DNA from: Drechslerella dactyloides
Taxonomy: Eukaryota; Ascomycota; Orbiliomycetes; Orbiliales; Orbiliaceae
Assembly: GCA_020064725.1 (NCBI GenBank)
Contig: JAGTWJ010000001.1
Span: 2,542,001-2,606,000, forward strand
Direction of reading: 5' to 3'
Length of the DNA stretch: 64,000 nucleotides
A model generated the notes under the pieces. It was not told the DNA's origin. It did no database searches and saw nothing but the letters and a program-made list of their open reading frames with translations. This document shows, piece by piece, positions 1 through 12,072 of this stretch (positions within the stretch are counted from its first letter, which is position 1; every line of letters starts with the position of its first letter). Made by a program: the position numbers and the translations under genes.

Positions 1-3000
1 TATCTGGAAAGCTCTCTATGAATTGATCCCACATACACTGGAAAGGGCATCTCAAAGTCTCATGGCATTTAAAGCAACTTCAGACGTATTTGCCATGATC
101 TCTCGATTTGACCAAGCCAACGTCCAACCGGCGCTCTATTTTTCGGACTGGTGTGAATTACTGCTGAGGCATCGGTGCCAAGAATCCATTGACTACTTGA
201 CTCAGGACAATGTCGTCTACGGCCTGTCACATCTGATGGTCGCCTGCATTTCTGCAGCAAACGATTACAGCTCGTCTTGGACCCCTCACGAGTAAGACTT
301 TCCCTTGGCCATACCACGATATTACAACTGACAAGCTGGTCTGTATAGGAACTTGGGGCAATTATTGCAACAGCAGTTTCTGTTCCCACCTCTCACAAGT
401 AAAAGGATATCGGACCCAGAGGCCATGGATCTAGGAGAGCCGAGCGAGGCGATTGTCCTGACAAGCCCTTCGCGTCGCCAACTGAATGGATTGGTTACTA
501 TGGTACTGCAGAGCCACTCGGAGCTGAACAGCCTCGTTGATTTCCTCCGGCAGGTTCTCACAGAAGGTAAATTTTTTCAAGTCATTATATCCTAGCTATC
601 ATTACTGACAACTCTTTCAGCGGCGCCAGGGTTGCCAAGCATCTACAGTATTGATCGAAGCCGTTGGTTACGCTCCGACGCTGGACACGTTGGGCTCCGC
701 AACCTGTCTAACACTTGTTATCTCAACTCTTTACTAACACAGCTTTTCATGAACGTACCATTTCGGGAATTCATTCTCCAATCGAATTGCGAAACAACCC
801 CTCCGAACCCTCTCAGCACTTTGAAAATAGTATTCGCAAATCTTCAGAATTCATGGCAAAAGGCCTTCGAACCGAAAGATTTTGTTGGGACAATAAGAGA
901 TTACGACGGAGATCTCATTGATGTTGGTATTCAAATGGATGTTGAGGAGTTCTACAACCTACTCTGCGATCGCATAGAAAGTCAGATTTCGCCAGCGGAA
1001 GCAAAGAAAGATTTCCGAGGTTTCTTCGGAGGCGCCTTTGTTCAGCAGGTCAAGTCGATGGAATGCGAGCATGTCTCCGAGCGAGAAGAGCCGTTCTCTG
1101 CGATTCAATGCGACATTAAGGGGAAAAAGAATCTGCAAGAATCTCTGAAAGCTTATGTCGAGGGTGAAACCCTCAACGGAGGTTGGTGTTTCCATATACC
1201 CAGAACTGCTAGGCATATTGTCACTAACTTCTCAAGACAACAAATACTCTTGCACCAACTGCAACCGCCACGTTGATGCGGTCAAGAGGTGAGCGACGTC
1301 ATTCATCACAACGTTACCTTTGAGATTTTTGGTACTGACTTCAAATGTCCGAAACTAGAACTTGTCTGAAGCAGATTCCGAACCAAGTGATATTTCATCT
1401 GAAGCGCTTTGAGTTCGATTTACGAACAATGAACCGGAGCAAAATCAATGACGCATTCGAGTTCCCCACGAGAATCGATCTGCACCCATATTCGATTGAC
1501 GCCGCCAACCAGTCACCGGAAGATACACCAAAAACAGATGAATTCGAACTCGTTGGCGTACTCGTCCACAGCGGCACCGCTGAAACAGGCCATTATTACT
1601 CTTACATCAAAGACCGAGAAGGAAAATTTGCTGATGGAATGCCGCTGTGGTTTGAATTCAATGACTCCGAAGTTACGACGTTCGATCCTTCGACCATTCC
1701 TTCCAGCTGCTTCGGCGGACCCGACACATTACCATCAAAAGATGGGTTGCTCGGGCATTCGTATATGAAGCCATTCAGTGCTTACATGCTCTTCTACGAA
1801 AGGGTTGTCTCACAAGCTCAGCAACCTACTTCGCCGGTCGGCATTGAGTCAGATCTTGGCCAAGAAATATTCAACGAGAACGAACAAGCTCTTCGACGCT
1901 ACTGTCTGTTCGACCCGAGCCATCTCGAATTCATGTCGAGGTTGATGCAGCGCTTAGATGCGCTCAACGGTGGTTGCTGCAGCGAGCAACATGACTTGGA
2001 GACCAAGACGCTCCGCCTCTTTCTGGATACATTCGAACAGATTGCGATCAAGATTAAGGATTGTGAGCAAACGATCGATATGTTGGCAGAACTCAGCAAA
2101 TGCGTAAAATCCTGTCGGCTTTGCTGCCGGGCTCTATGTGACTGGATCCGTTTGCGATCAGACATCCTCCGGAACATACTTCTCAGGTGCTTTTTGCCAA
2201 AGGTTCGTCAGGATTTTGGTAGTCTTATCATATTCGCACTTCAGAACATCGACGACGCCAGCGGGCCAAATTCCATGCGAGAGCAAGATCAGACCATAAT
2301 TGTGGACTGGATTATATCAGAATGCGGCGATTACTTCGAGTATCTCGGCTACCATATGAGAGCGTGGGATGACTATTTCGGCTTCCTTCGGTCACTCGCG
2401 GAAATGTCGACAGATAACGTGACATCACTCGTCAACGCTGGCTTCCTGAAGAAATGCTTGGATATCTTGCTGATTGAATATGTGCCACGTACGACAAAAC
2501 TGAAGTACGGAAGTCTAGCCCGCTTTGTGGACAAAGGAAGGAAGATGCTACATTCCGGATTGCTAGACTTCGTTGGCACTCTTCTCGATTATTGCGACCT
2601 GCTGAATTCCGTCGGCGAGATTGATGACGAAGACGAGGACGAAGACTGCAGGCTATTCGTCGATGGCCAAGGCATTCCAATCACGAAACGAGAACTCCAG
2701 CTCTTACGTTATGCGGTCAAGAAGAACGGGCTATACATCATCTACAAGCCGTTGGACATCTCTGCTAGTGTCAGGGCAGTGAACAGGATCCTGAAGAAAC
2801 TGGTGTCGAATGAGCCAAATCTCGGCATGTTGTCGGATATTGTTAAGGCACTCCATGCAACGGTCGCCGTAGACCCCGCTCATCTTGCAGAACCTGCGCT
2901 TCAGGCAATTATTGTCTTCTTGGAGAACGTCCGGCTCGCAACAGAGGTTAGAGACATGGTTCGTCGGATTGCCCAGGAGGTCAAGACAATTGGAGCGCAT

Positions 3001-3655
3001 GGTGGAGTTGAACATCTCAGCTTCTTCAAAACTGCTTTTGCAATCCGCAACCCGAACTTCGGGGCCCATTTTATACCCAACCAGGTTACCGAAAACATAA
3101 AGATCTGGTCACCCCCGCTATTGACGTACCACGACGAGGCCGTCAGATCTGCGACTGAGGACTTCTTGATGCGCAATCTGATCGGTGATATCCCGCAGCA
3201 AAGCGATCGGATACGCAAGAATCAGAGGGAGCATCTGCGGGACCTCGGGAGTCATGCAGTAGCTTGGATCGACAATAAGTTTGTCCGCAGCCGGAACCCA
3301 ATGAGAGACGAAAGCCGCCTTACCAACATTCTTCGTATCCTTGAACACTGCTGCGAAGCTATGGACGACACCCCCGAGGACCAGGAACTGAAGCTCAAAG
3401 TCGATAGTAAGTTGAACTTGGAACACCCAACCTGGCGGCAGTAATATCTAATCCGAAGCTTGTAGATATCAGAGATAGTGTCGATCGATTGGTGATTGTA
3501 GAGGAAGACGAGCCAAGTGGTAAGATTATTCTGAAGCGCCTGGTCCCCTAACTTAGTTTTAACGTTGCACACTGGGCCTAGATCTAGCCAACTCGGATAC
3601 CGGTAGTCTGACCCAGGAGATCGACTTGCTTGATAACGACTACAGTAGCAATTGA
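1..3655 (+). CDS. Large ubiquitin carboxyl-terminal hydrolase (USP34/USP9X-like), 5' end outside window
   Basis: Cysteine protease that removes ubiquitin from proteins. The reading frame is open from base 1, so the N-terminal part lies outside the window. The Cys box (GLRNLSNTCYLNSLL, near 690-735) and His box (GHYYSYI, near 1588-1608) of the USP/UCH family are intact, and so is the CxxC zinc motif KYSCTNCNRHVDAVKR at about 1238-1288. Six introns are inferred: 292-348, 567-620, about 1182-1235, 1289-1358, 3407-3465 and about 3520-3581; the stop is TGA at 3653-3655. The long helical C-terminal part after the catalytic core fits the very large fungal USP34/USP9X-type enzymes rather than small UBPs. 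Convergent with PUS1. The family is certain; the exact orthologue is inferred. Confidence 0.9.
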
Positions 3656-4713
3656 GTGTTGAACCGTCCTAATCTTTCTTCTGTGGTACGGGTATTAGGG
3701 CGAAGAATTATTCTACAGAGCGGCGGCGGCCTATACATAAATACGATCTGATCATCTCTTTCTTTCTTTCTTTGACGCTTTCCTTTGTCACTAGGAACCT
3801 CACAGTCGGCGAACCAGAAAGGGAGAAGACGCAGAAGTTGGAGATTCCTCTATTGAATTTCCTAATGATGACCAAATCAACCATTGTTCTTCTCGCATTT
3901 ATTGCAGTCGACGTTGCACCAACTTTTGAGTGTTTGTTTTTCCCGGAATGTGCTTGATCGATCGCGGTTGCTTAGTGCTTCCACTGCTTTGTATTACTTG
4001 GTGTTCAAAGATGCCGTTAACAGCGGCAGGCTTGTTTTTGTCCTGATAACGATTGCTTGTCGTTGCTTTTCCGTACTGTTATCTGCTTGTGCAATGCAAT
4101 AAGACGGTTATCGGGTTGCATGTTGGGATATTAGGGTTATTTCCGGTGTGGTTGCATACATGCTGGTTTCCAATATACGGGCGTTCAATACGGTTGTTCG
4201 TAGATATCTGAATGTTTTATAGGACATTTATACGTATAGGCATCTTGCCGCATGCACAAAATATCGGACCGGCTTATAAGTAAATTTTGGTTTTCACAAG
4301 TCTATATGTCGGCATTCAAATGTTAACACACCGGCTTCGCCGGTTAAAGTACGGCAGTCTGGCTCGCGCGATCGCGAGACGAATTCAAATGTGCGTATAT
4401 ATAGTCTATTAATAAGATTAAGTAGCACAGACTAGTGTGCTACGAATCAGTCGACTGGTCGCCTGCATGCATGCATGTGTGAATATTGATATTGTATACA
4501 GATAGTTGACTCGGCCGACAGTTCTCACGCATGGGCCAATTATTCTCCGCAGATACTTGTTTGTGAAGTATTTCTAGCATCTATATGTGTCTATATACAC
4601 AAGCTATTCAAACCAGGGCTGTATCAAGATACTGCAGAACAGTGGCTTGGAGCTGTTAAATTCTATATATCCGACGTATGATACAATTGTTGGTGATATG
4701 GGATAGTGCAGAA
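3656..4713. other. Convergent intergenic spacer
   Basis: About 1.06 kb between the 3' ends of the deubiquitinase and PUS1 genes. It is AT-rich, has a short TTTC repeat near 3757-3775 and two small hairpins (4330-4344 and 4363-4378). The short open frames here (for example 3772-3957) show no recognisable domain and are judged non-coding. Confidence 0.6.
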
Positions 4714-7026
4714 TCAGCTGTCCGCGTTCTCTTCACCATCCTCTAATTCCAGTAAGGCATTGAGCTGCTCATCTTCGGTTGATTTGTCGACTGGTTTGTT
4801 CGGACGATGGTGGACCTCCGGAATTGCCTTCATACCCCTGGAGGAGAGGTATTCGAATTCCGTAGTCTCAAAGTTATCTAAGAAGGACAGAAAAGCGTTG
4901 AATCTGTAGAGGACAACGTTAGCTCGCCTGTATATATCCTATACCGTCGTAGAGGGAGTCGCTTACGTTTGCAGCTTTTGTTCCTCCATGAAGAGTTTGT
5001 CGTAGATATGCTTCTGCTTGAATTCTTGAATCTTGTCCTTATATGGCTCGAATGTCAGATGGCTCCGGTCGTGCTGGTCTGCCTTCTTGTTGTAGGTCTC
5101 GAATACAGGGTGGTCGAGGAGCAAGCCGAGCGCTGGCGCCTTTGGTATCGGAATAACGAGCCTCCCGTACGCCTCTGAGATCCTGCCGAGCGGGCAGCCA
5201 TACCGGACGGTCAGCATGACGAGTCCGACCATCTTTCGAATCTGGTGCATCATGAAGGACTGGCCGTGGACTTTGAGGCTCAGCCATTCTGTGTCGTCGA
5301 TGTCTATTGGGTCGCTGACGTCGAAGGTTTTGATGTACCGTCGGCTTGAGGCGTCTTTGAACGTCTTTTGGATGGTAAAGTTATGGAAGCGATGGTCGCC
5401 TTCGTAGAGTTTGAACGCTTTGCGAATGCGTTCGAGGCGGGCGGGTGGGATCCTGAAGGCTCGCTTGGCGCGGATTATGATTTGCTTTTGAAGTTTGCGG
5501 GCTTGGTTGAGAGTTTTAGCTTGCTTGGGGTCGCTGGGATCTCGGCCGTCGGTCAGGCCTGACGATTCCGGCTGCTCTTCAAGACTGGGTTTCGACTCCG
5601 ACGTGGCGTCGGCAGGGCTATCGTTGTCCACGGCCATTTGCTCCTCCGTATTCGTTTCCTCCTCCAGTTTTTTCAACATATAAGGACGATCGTGCAGTAG
5701 CGTCGGAAGCTGCTCTTCCGGGTCTTCGGCTTTGGAGCTCAAAACTTGCTGAATGATGTCCTCGGGGAACTCCTGAGCCTTGAGCTCGGCCCTAACCTCC
5801 TCCATGACCTTTGGCCAAAAGTCAGGCATATCATCGTAGCGGTCCTTCCAGCCTTCCAAGTCGTTCTCTTCCTCAGCGTGTTTAGCTAGGGTTCTCGCCA
5901 TGTAAGATTTCGGATGAGGCGGAAGAAAGCAGTATGTCGGGACGAGATATTCGTAGACCCTCGAGTCGCAGAACTGGTAGCACGAGAAGCCGTTCGTGGT
6001 CTGGATTATATCCCAGACTCGGATTTGCGGTACCAATTCCTTATTGATATCTTCGATGACTGTCGGGCTCTCTATAATCATCTTTAACGAGATGACATTG
6101 CCAGCAGCATGGACGCCTTTGTCCGTTCTCGCGCATCGGACAAGCGAGGATTTCTTCGGGTCGTCCGAGTTCGCCTTGGATATTGCACCAGCTCGGACGA
6201 AGGCTTCGAAAAGGTCTCCCTCGATTGTCTTCGTTGGAGGGTTCCTGTCCCATTCAGAGTGTTAGACTGAATTGTGATACTATAGAGTTTCAGAGGGTTT
6301 GAAGAGCGAGCGATCATACAATTGCATGCCTCGATATCCCGACCCGCAATAGCCAATTAGAACTGCGACCTTCTTCTTCGGCCGACGCTCCTCTTTCTCC
6401 TCCCCCTCAGCGAGTTCCCGCGGCGCTCGAGTCCCCGTCTCGATGAGCTTCCGGGTTTTCTTCCAGATCTTCTTCTTCGCGCTGTCCATCTCTCCCGCAT
6501 GTTGTTCATCCATGATGGCGGCAGGATCCCTGCCGGTCCTCTCCATTATCGCCTTGCGCTCCTCCCAGTCTTTCTTCACGACCCGTCTGAACTCGTTCCT
6601 GCCCAGGTGCTTGAACTTCTTCTCAGGACGGCCACCAGAGGTTTCCGCCGCGGGCCGCTTCCGGCTCTCCGAGTCGCTGCCATCCTTCGGCGACCGTTCG
6701 TACTTCTCTTTCGCTTGCTGGTCCATGAAATCGTTGAACGCCCTGGGGCGGAAGCCGACTAGATCTCTGTAGACGACCCTGCAGACGGCAGAATAGATGT
6801 TCGGGAGCCTGTCTGTGGCAAGGTACTCGTCCTCGTATAGGATGGCGGTAGTCTGCGATCTCTCGGGTTCGCGGGTGGTGAATGGAGCGGTCTCTTCGGA
6901 TCGAGGCGGTGGGCCGCTAGCGAAGTACCGCGATGGAGGGGGGTTATACTGCCGCCAATGCGCGGGTGGAGTCGAGACAGGCGCTTTCCAGGGACGAGAC
7001 CGTGTACGGCGAAGAAGAACTTGCAT
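4714..7026 (-). CDS. PUS1: tRNA pseudouridine synthase 1
   Basis: Isomerises uridine to pseudouridine in tRNA, and in yeast also in U2 snRNA and some mRNAs. Three exons (7026-6320, 6244-4967, 4903-4714) splice in frame to 724 residues. After an Arg/Glu/Lys-rich N-terminal region of about 200 residues comes the TruA-type core: GYCGSGYRGMQL, then NPPTKTIEGDLFEAF, then RCARTDKGVHA with the catalytic Asp at about residue 277. Block order and spacing follow yeast Pus1. A charged insert of roughly 150 residues precedes the second catalytic half. The N-terminus (MQVLLRRTRSRP...) is rich in Arg and lacks acidic residues, which could be a mitochondrial presequence. ATG 7026 is the first in-frame ATG; the frame that continues to 7148 opens with TTG and was not used. 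Divergent from NIP7. Confidence 0.93.
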
Positions 7027-7219
7027 GCCAAGCCGTCTTGTTCTTCTCGTGGTTCAAGTGGAATGTCGACTTGGTTATCGCCCGCGGTTGAAAGATCATC
7101 TAGTTTTTCGCTTGTGTCTGCGACTCTAAATTTTTCCTTGCGCGACAAGCCCAGACTTGATTCTCAGGCTTCTTCAACCTCCATCGAAACATCCATCTCG
7201 ACAGAGCACCTGCCCAACA
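7027..7219. promoter_or_regulatory. Divergent promoter of PUS1 and NIP7
   Basis: Only 193 bp separate the two start codons, so the promoters and both 5' leaders must lie within it. No clear TATA box was seen. Shared control of a tRNA-modification gene and a ribosome-assembly gene is inferred from the arrangement. Confidence 0.6.
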
Positions 7220-7924
7220 ATGCGGCCCCTCACAGACGAAGAGACCAAGAAGGTCTTCGAGAAGCTTGCCAACTAGTATGTGCACATCTTCCCACTCCCA
7301 TATCATCACCATCATCGTCGCGACTGACAAAGATCCCAGCATCGGCCGCAACATCACACACCTCATCGATCGCCCTTCAGATCCCCACACCTTCCGCCTG
7401 CAAAAAGACCGCGTCTACTACGTCCGTACATCGATCGCCAACCTCGCCACCTCCGTAGCCCGTGGCTCCCTGCTCTCAATCGGCACCTGCGTCGGCAAGT
7501 TCTCGAAGACAGGAAAATTCAAACTCCACATCACGGCCCTCGACTTGATCGCGCCGCACGCCCGCTACAAGATCTGGGTCAAACCGAATGGAGAGATGCC
7601 GTTCGTCTACGGCAACAATGTACTGAAGGCGCACGTCGGCCGCTTGGGTGACGATGTCGTCGAGCACCAAGGGTGCGTGGTGTACAGCATGGGCGACATC
7701 CCGCTAGGGTTTGGCGTCACGGCAAAGTCGACGGCGGAAGTGCGGCGGCAAGATCCCACGGGAATCGCGGCGTTCCGGCAAGCAGATGTCGGCGAGTACT
7801 TGAGAGAGGTACGTGGAGTCCCTTTCTACCACACCAGCAGGATCTCTTGTCCTTTCATTCCTTCGCGAGAGCGCCAAGCTAATACATCACACACAATTTC
7901 TAGGAAGATACACTGTTCACATAA
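7220..7924 (+). CDS. NIP7: 60S ribosome biogenesis factor NIP7
   Basis: Nucleolar factor needed for 27S pre-rRNA processing and 60S assembly. Exons 7220-7275, 7340-7808 and 7904-7924 give 181 residues, the normal NIP7 length. The protein starts MRPLTDEETKKVFEKLANYIG. The C-terminal PUA domain includes YGNNVLKAHVGRL and the conserved GFGVTAKST stretch, and it ends YLREEDTLFT. The first intron splits the Tyr codon of ANYIG, which confirms the junction. Convergent with SRP72, with 227 bp between the stops. Confidence 0.97.
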
Positions 7925-8151
7925 CGCTTGGGCCAGAAGCTCCTTGGATGCGTTCGTTCTTCTCGGATCGTTGTACATATGATACCCCCTTATAGAGCAC
8001 TTATTACCATATTCACACACATGCGATTCCAAGGACCAAGCCTCCCCTCTAGCTACCCTGGCAATATATCACAATCACAGATCTGCGTGAATGTACAAGA
8101 TATGTATGTACGCGCATACATGCAGCGATATCTCATCGAGCCTGCGCCGCC

Positions 8152-10368
8152 TCACTTGCGCTTGCCACCCTTCTTCTTCCCCTTGTTCTTCGCTACGGGG
8201 TTCGTCTGCGGCACGACCTTCGTGACGGTATTGCCACCGATCATTTCGGTGTCTCCATCTTTGTCTGCTACAACACCTCCCTGCGTCAGATCCTTTGCTC
8301 TCTTCTTATCCTTCTTCCCCTTCGGCTTGTATGTACTCCGATCTCGTAGTGGCAGCCATCGCTCTGGATCCGGCTTCTTGGTCGGGTCTATTCCGCCCTT
8401 AGGCAGCCGGATCTTCCTCTTCTTTCGCGGCTTCACTTGGGGCTTGCTCGAAGTTGACTCCAGCGGCCGTTTCTTGGTGGGAGGAGCCGCGACTCCGGCA
8501 CTGAGCAGATTGTCAATGCTGACACCCTTAAGAAGCGTCGGTATTGGTGTCAATTGGGCAATCTTGGAGGGCATATCCTCCGCTGGATGGGAGGCTATAT
8601 AACCGGCATTAGATAGTGGTGTTGGGTTACTCCCAAGGAGAGACTCGAAAATGGATGCAGCCATCGTCCTGTCCTGCAAGTTGCTGGAGGCGAGTTCCGC
8701 GGTACCGGTGGCGAGCAGGATTGCCGGATCCTAGTTCGAGCATCAGTATTCGTTCTAGAATCCAATAGGTTAGAAATGAACTACGTACCGGGTCGGTTGT
8801 ACTTCGCCAGTATACGCTGGCACGTTCGAGCTCCGCCTTGACTTTTGTTTTCCGCCCTTGTAAAGTATAAAGACCGGCGATGACGCCAACCAAGCCCGGC
8901 ATGTATCGTTTTTCAGGCTCGTTCTCCAACTCCTTAAGTAGTGTCTCGACGACAGCTACCGCACTCGTCACATTGTTCTCTTTCAGATAGTTTTGAACGT
9001 TGATAAAGGCGATGCCGATATCAGTCGTCGAGCCCAGTTTCCGGCCTGCAGCATCCTTCAGCGTCTTGGCTATCGATTTGGCGGCTGTAAGTTCCGAAGT
9101 CTGGAGCTCCGTTGCAGCAACGATGCTGGAGACGGTGTAGTCATTCGGGTTTCGAGCTTTGAGTTTCTGTGCTAGTGCCAGGGCTTCGTTCTCCTTTCCT
9201 GTCTGTAAAGCTAGTGCTACTGCATTTCGCTCTAGTATGTCGGACTGGAAGGTGAAAGGTTTCTGCGAACCTTGTGGGCGTTTTTGCAGCGTTTCGAGAA
9301 CACGCAGACCAATGTGGGGGTTTGGAGCTTGGGATGCTAGATAGCAATTCGCCGATGCAACTAATTTGACCGCCTCATCACTCGTCCTATGATACTGGAT
9401 TAGCCTTCCGCTTGACATCATGTCGACAACCTGATATCACTTACTCTAGGATACCAGAGGTCTTGTATAGCTCTATGGCCTCCTCGAGCTTCCCCAGTTT
9501 GATAAGAACATACAGCTCCTGGGCAATTACTGGAGCCAATTCTGCTTGGATGTCCTGTTCCGACACGCCTTCCATACTATTACAGATCTCTGATGCATGG
9601 CAGCTTTGTTAGCTCACCCGACAATCTATCACATGGCCAGGGGCATAGAGTCTACCCACTCTTCGCGGTCTTCAGAAGCATCAGAGCAGCATTCAGGTCG
9701 CCCCGAGCCACGGAGATACACGCAGCATTGAACGCGCTCTCGTACTGCTGTAGATCCTCAGCAGTTGCCCGCCGTTTTGGCCGCAGCGCATCCTTCCCCG
9801 CGAACGATAGCTGCGCCTCCGATGCGCCAAGATTGACGCGCAGGTCGTAATTTTCATTCTCCACCAGCGTAGGTAGCTTGGAAAGCTCCTCGTACATGGT
9901 GATGGCCGATTGGAAGCTCTCCCCTCGATAGTGCTGACGTCATTGAAATAATATGTCAGGTCAGCGAGCTGTTCATCAATTCGCTATTCCAAGCTGGTGT
10001 CCTGGATGAAATGAACGTACAGCTTGTGCTTGAAGGTGCTTCAGCCCCCTTTGCCTTCGCTCGGTAGACACGCCGTCCGGCGATATCGATAAGGCGCCAT
10101 CGAGATCGCCCTGCTTATACAAACAGTAGGCATGCTCAAACTCCAGCCCGGCTGATACCGAGCCGCTCGCTTGCTCTATCGACTTGATAGCTTCGTCATA
10201 CCGGTCGAGCTTTATCAATGCGACTATCCGGGTCTTGAAGGTTTGCGGGTCGGGGTTGGATTTGAGGATATTGTTGGCAGTGCGTAGGATCTCTTCGTGG
10301 TCATGTGAGTCTTCGAGGGAGAGGTTCTGAAGGAGGGCGGCGAGGGATGCCGGGGTCGAGGCTGACAT
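8152..10368 (-). CDS. SRP72: Signal recognition particle subunit SRP72
   Basis: Scaffold subunit of SRP that binds SRP68 and 7S RNA and takes part in co-translational targeting to the ER. Five exons are inferred; the first two are 10368-10021 and 9933-9660, followed by one near 9600-9450, one near 9390-8790 and the last about 8730-8152. The N-terminal two thirds is a TPR-type helical solenoid. The C-terminus carries the basic SRP72 RNA-binding motif (PRKKRKIRLPKG, then KKPDPERWLPLRDRS), which is diagnostic for the family. The tail is Lys-rich (KGKKKGGKRK). The start is the first in-frame ATG (MSASTPASLAALLQNLSLED). Confidence 0.95.
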
Positions 10369-12072
10369 CGCTACGGGTTACTGGAGGGACAGCTCGTCTC
10401 TTTCGGCATGGCCGTGCCTTGGAGGTCGGTTAGGGAACGGAAGATGAACTCTTTTGTCAATGTTAAGCTTCTCGAGTGGGATGCTCTTGGACGTTCTGAA
10501 TTTTGTGCTGTCGCGGGACGTTGGTGGGTAGACGCTGTGTTGCTGCGTTGCGTTTGACAGATTTCTACAGAAGGGGAAATATACGGGCGACAAACATCTT
10601 GCAACCTCGTGCCAACGCGGGGCTGTCGACATCTTCGATAGCCATGGACTTTTGATATATGTATACAGCGATGCTTAGAATCCGTATCTTAATGGCAGAT
10701 ACACGCGGATACTGTATCGTACTCACTTACCCACTCAGCATGAGTCGAATCAGCACTCACTTGCACTTCGGCATCGACATATCAATTATTAAATTTAGCT
10801 ACCCGTGCACCACCCGCGCAGACAGGGGTCGGAGAGCCAGTCCAGGAAAAGGACGCGGGGTTACCCGCGTTCTGCACGACGATGCATAGTAGACGGCTGC
10901 ATTTAGGACACCTGCTCTGCAGCACGGCTTTACTGATGAGGTTGATGGGGATCCGGATTCTCAACTCGCGCAGTCTCGTCCTGAGCAGGCAGGGTAAATG
11001 AATTTAGGCCCGTCCCTGAATCCGAAATATTGTTCCACAGGTCCCTGCCGACGGAATGCTTAAGCACCGTTGCCGAACAGCACATTCCAGCCGGGATGCA
11101 CAGACCGTGATACTGGACACCGTTGCCTTTCGACAGTCGCGACACCGCACCTGCACCGTTTCAAAGTGAGAAAGCTCCATCGACAAGAGGGTCCTGCCCC
11201 AGGCTGTCGAGCACATGCACAGGCATCGGCCCATGGCCCCCATGCATGACATAATGCGCTAGAGGTTGCATCTGGCTCCTGCGACTGCTTGTTCCATCCG
11301 GCTGAGCATTGAAGCGCTGTAACGCGTAACAGGCGTTTTCTATTAGTGTCAACCAGCACCCGGCAGACCGCTTCTTTGGGACTCCCTGCTTGAGATAAGC
11401 CGCATCTCGAGCTATAACTGGCCAGTCTGCTTGGGCAGGTCCTTCACGACCGTCGTCCACATTCGATTTTTTATCTTTTTTTCTTCTCTTTTGCAGCTGT
11501 TGAATACGAACTGGCATTTTGCTTTCCTCACGCTTGCCGTCAGCCAGCCAATTGCAATTCCAATTGCCGTTGTGCTCGAGTAGTTATCCATTCCATTGAT
11601 TCGCTTTTCCCGAGGCTTGTAAGCGCCCTCGCTCGACCGTGCGCAGCCATCACCATCACCATCACCATCTCAGCTCGGTTGCAATTGTTGTGACTTCGAC
11701 CCCGCAGATTCGATATTCTGGTTCTCGAAGTCTCAGGGACTTTACAGGTTGGGCTTTTGGTAAAAAGTTCAAAGAAAACAAAAGGTAAGATATTCCCACT
11801 TCACCAACCGGACGCCAGACCACCATACCTCAATCACGCATTCTGACAAGCACTGCACAATCGCGCAGAACGTTAGAACCTAGGCCATAACTCAATTGCG
11901 CACGAGCAAAGTAGCCAGCTAGTGTCAAGAGAACACTCTGTCGACTGGGCTATCGAGCCAAGCCAAGGCCACCGGGCAAACCCAGGAAAACCGCTGTCGG
12001 CTCAATCGGACAGGCTTGAAACACCAGGCAAATCCAATTCAAAACCCGCTATCGTCCAGCACTCCGGCTGCG
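10369..12072. other. Intergenic region between divergent SRP72 and lectin genes
   Basis: About 1.7 kb. It contains a short CACCAT repeat near 11647-11670 and pyrimidine-rich tracts that may be the leader of the lectin gene. A 118-codon open frame (11517-11161, minus) starts with ATG and has a basic N-terminus, but it matches nothing I recognise and is not called as a gene. Confidence 0.5.

Noticed and set aside
3772..4102. Small overlapping open frames after the deubiquitinase gene
   Set aside because: Short, overlapping, AT-rich and lying in a 3' flanking region; no support as genes.
6759..7148. Longer frame overlapping the PUS1 start
   Set aside because: It opens with TTG, is in a different frame from the PUS1 core and has no domain.
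11161..11517. 118-codon minus-strand open frame with a basic N-terminus
   Set aside because: No domain, no splice extension and no recognisable homologue. It is kept only as a note in the intergenic entry.
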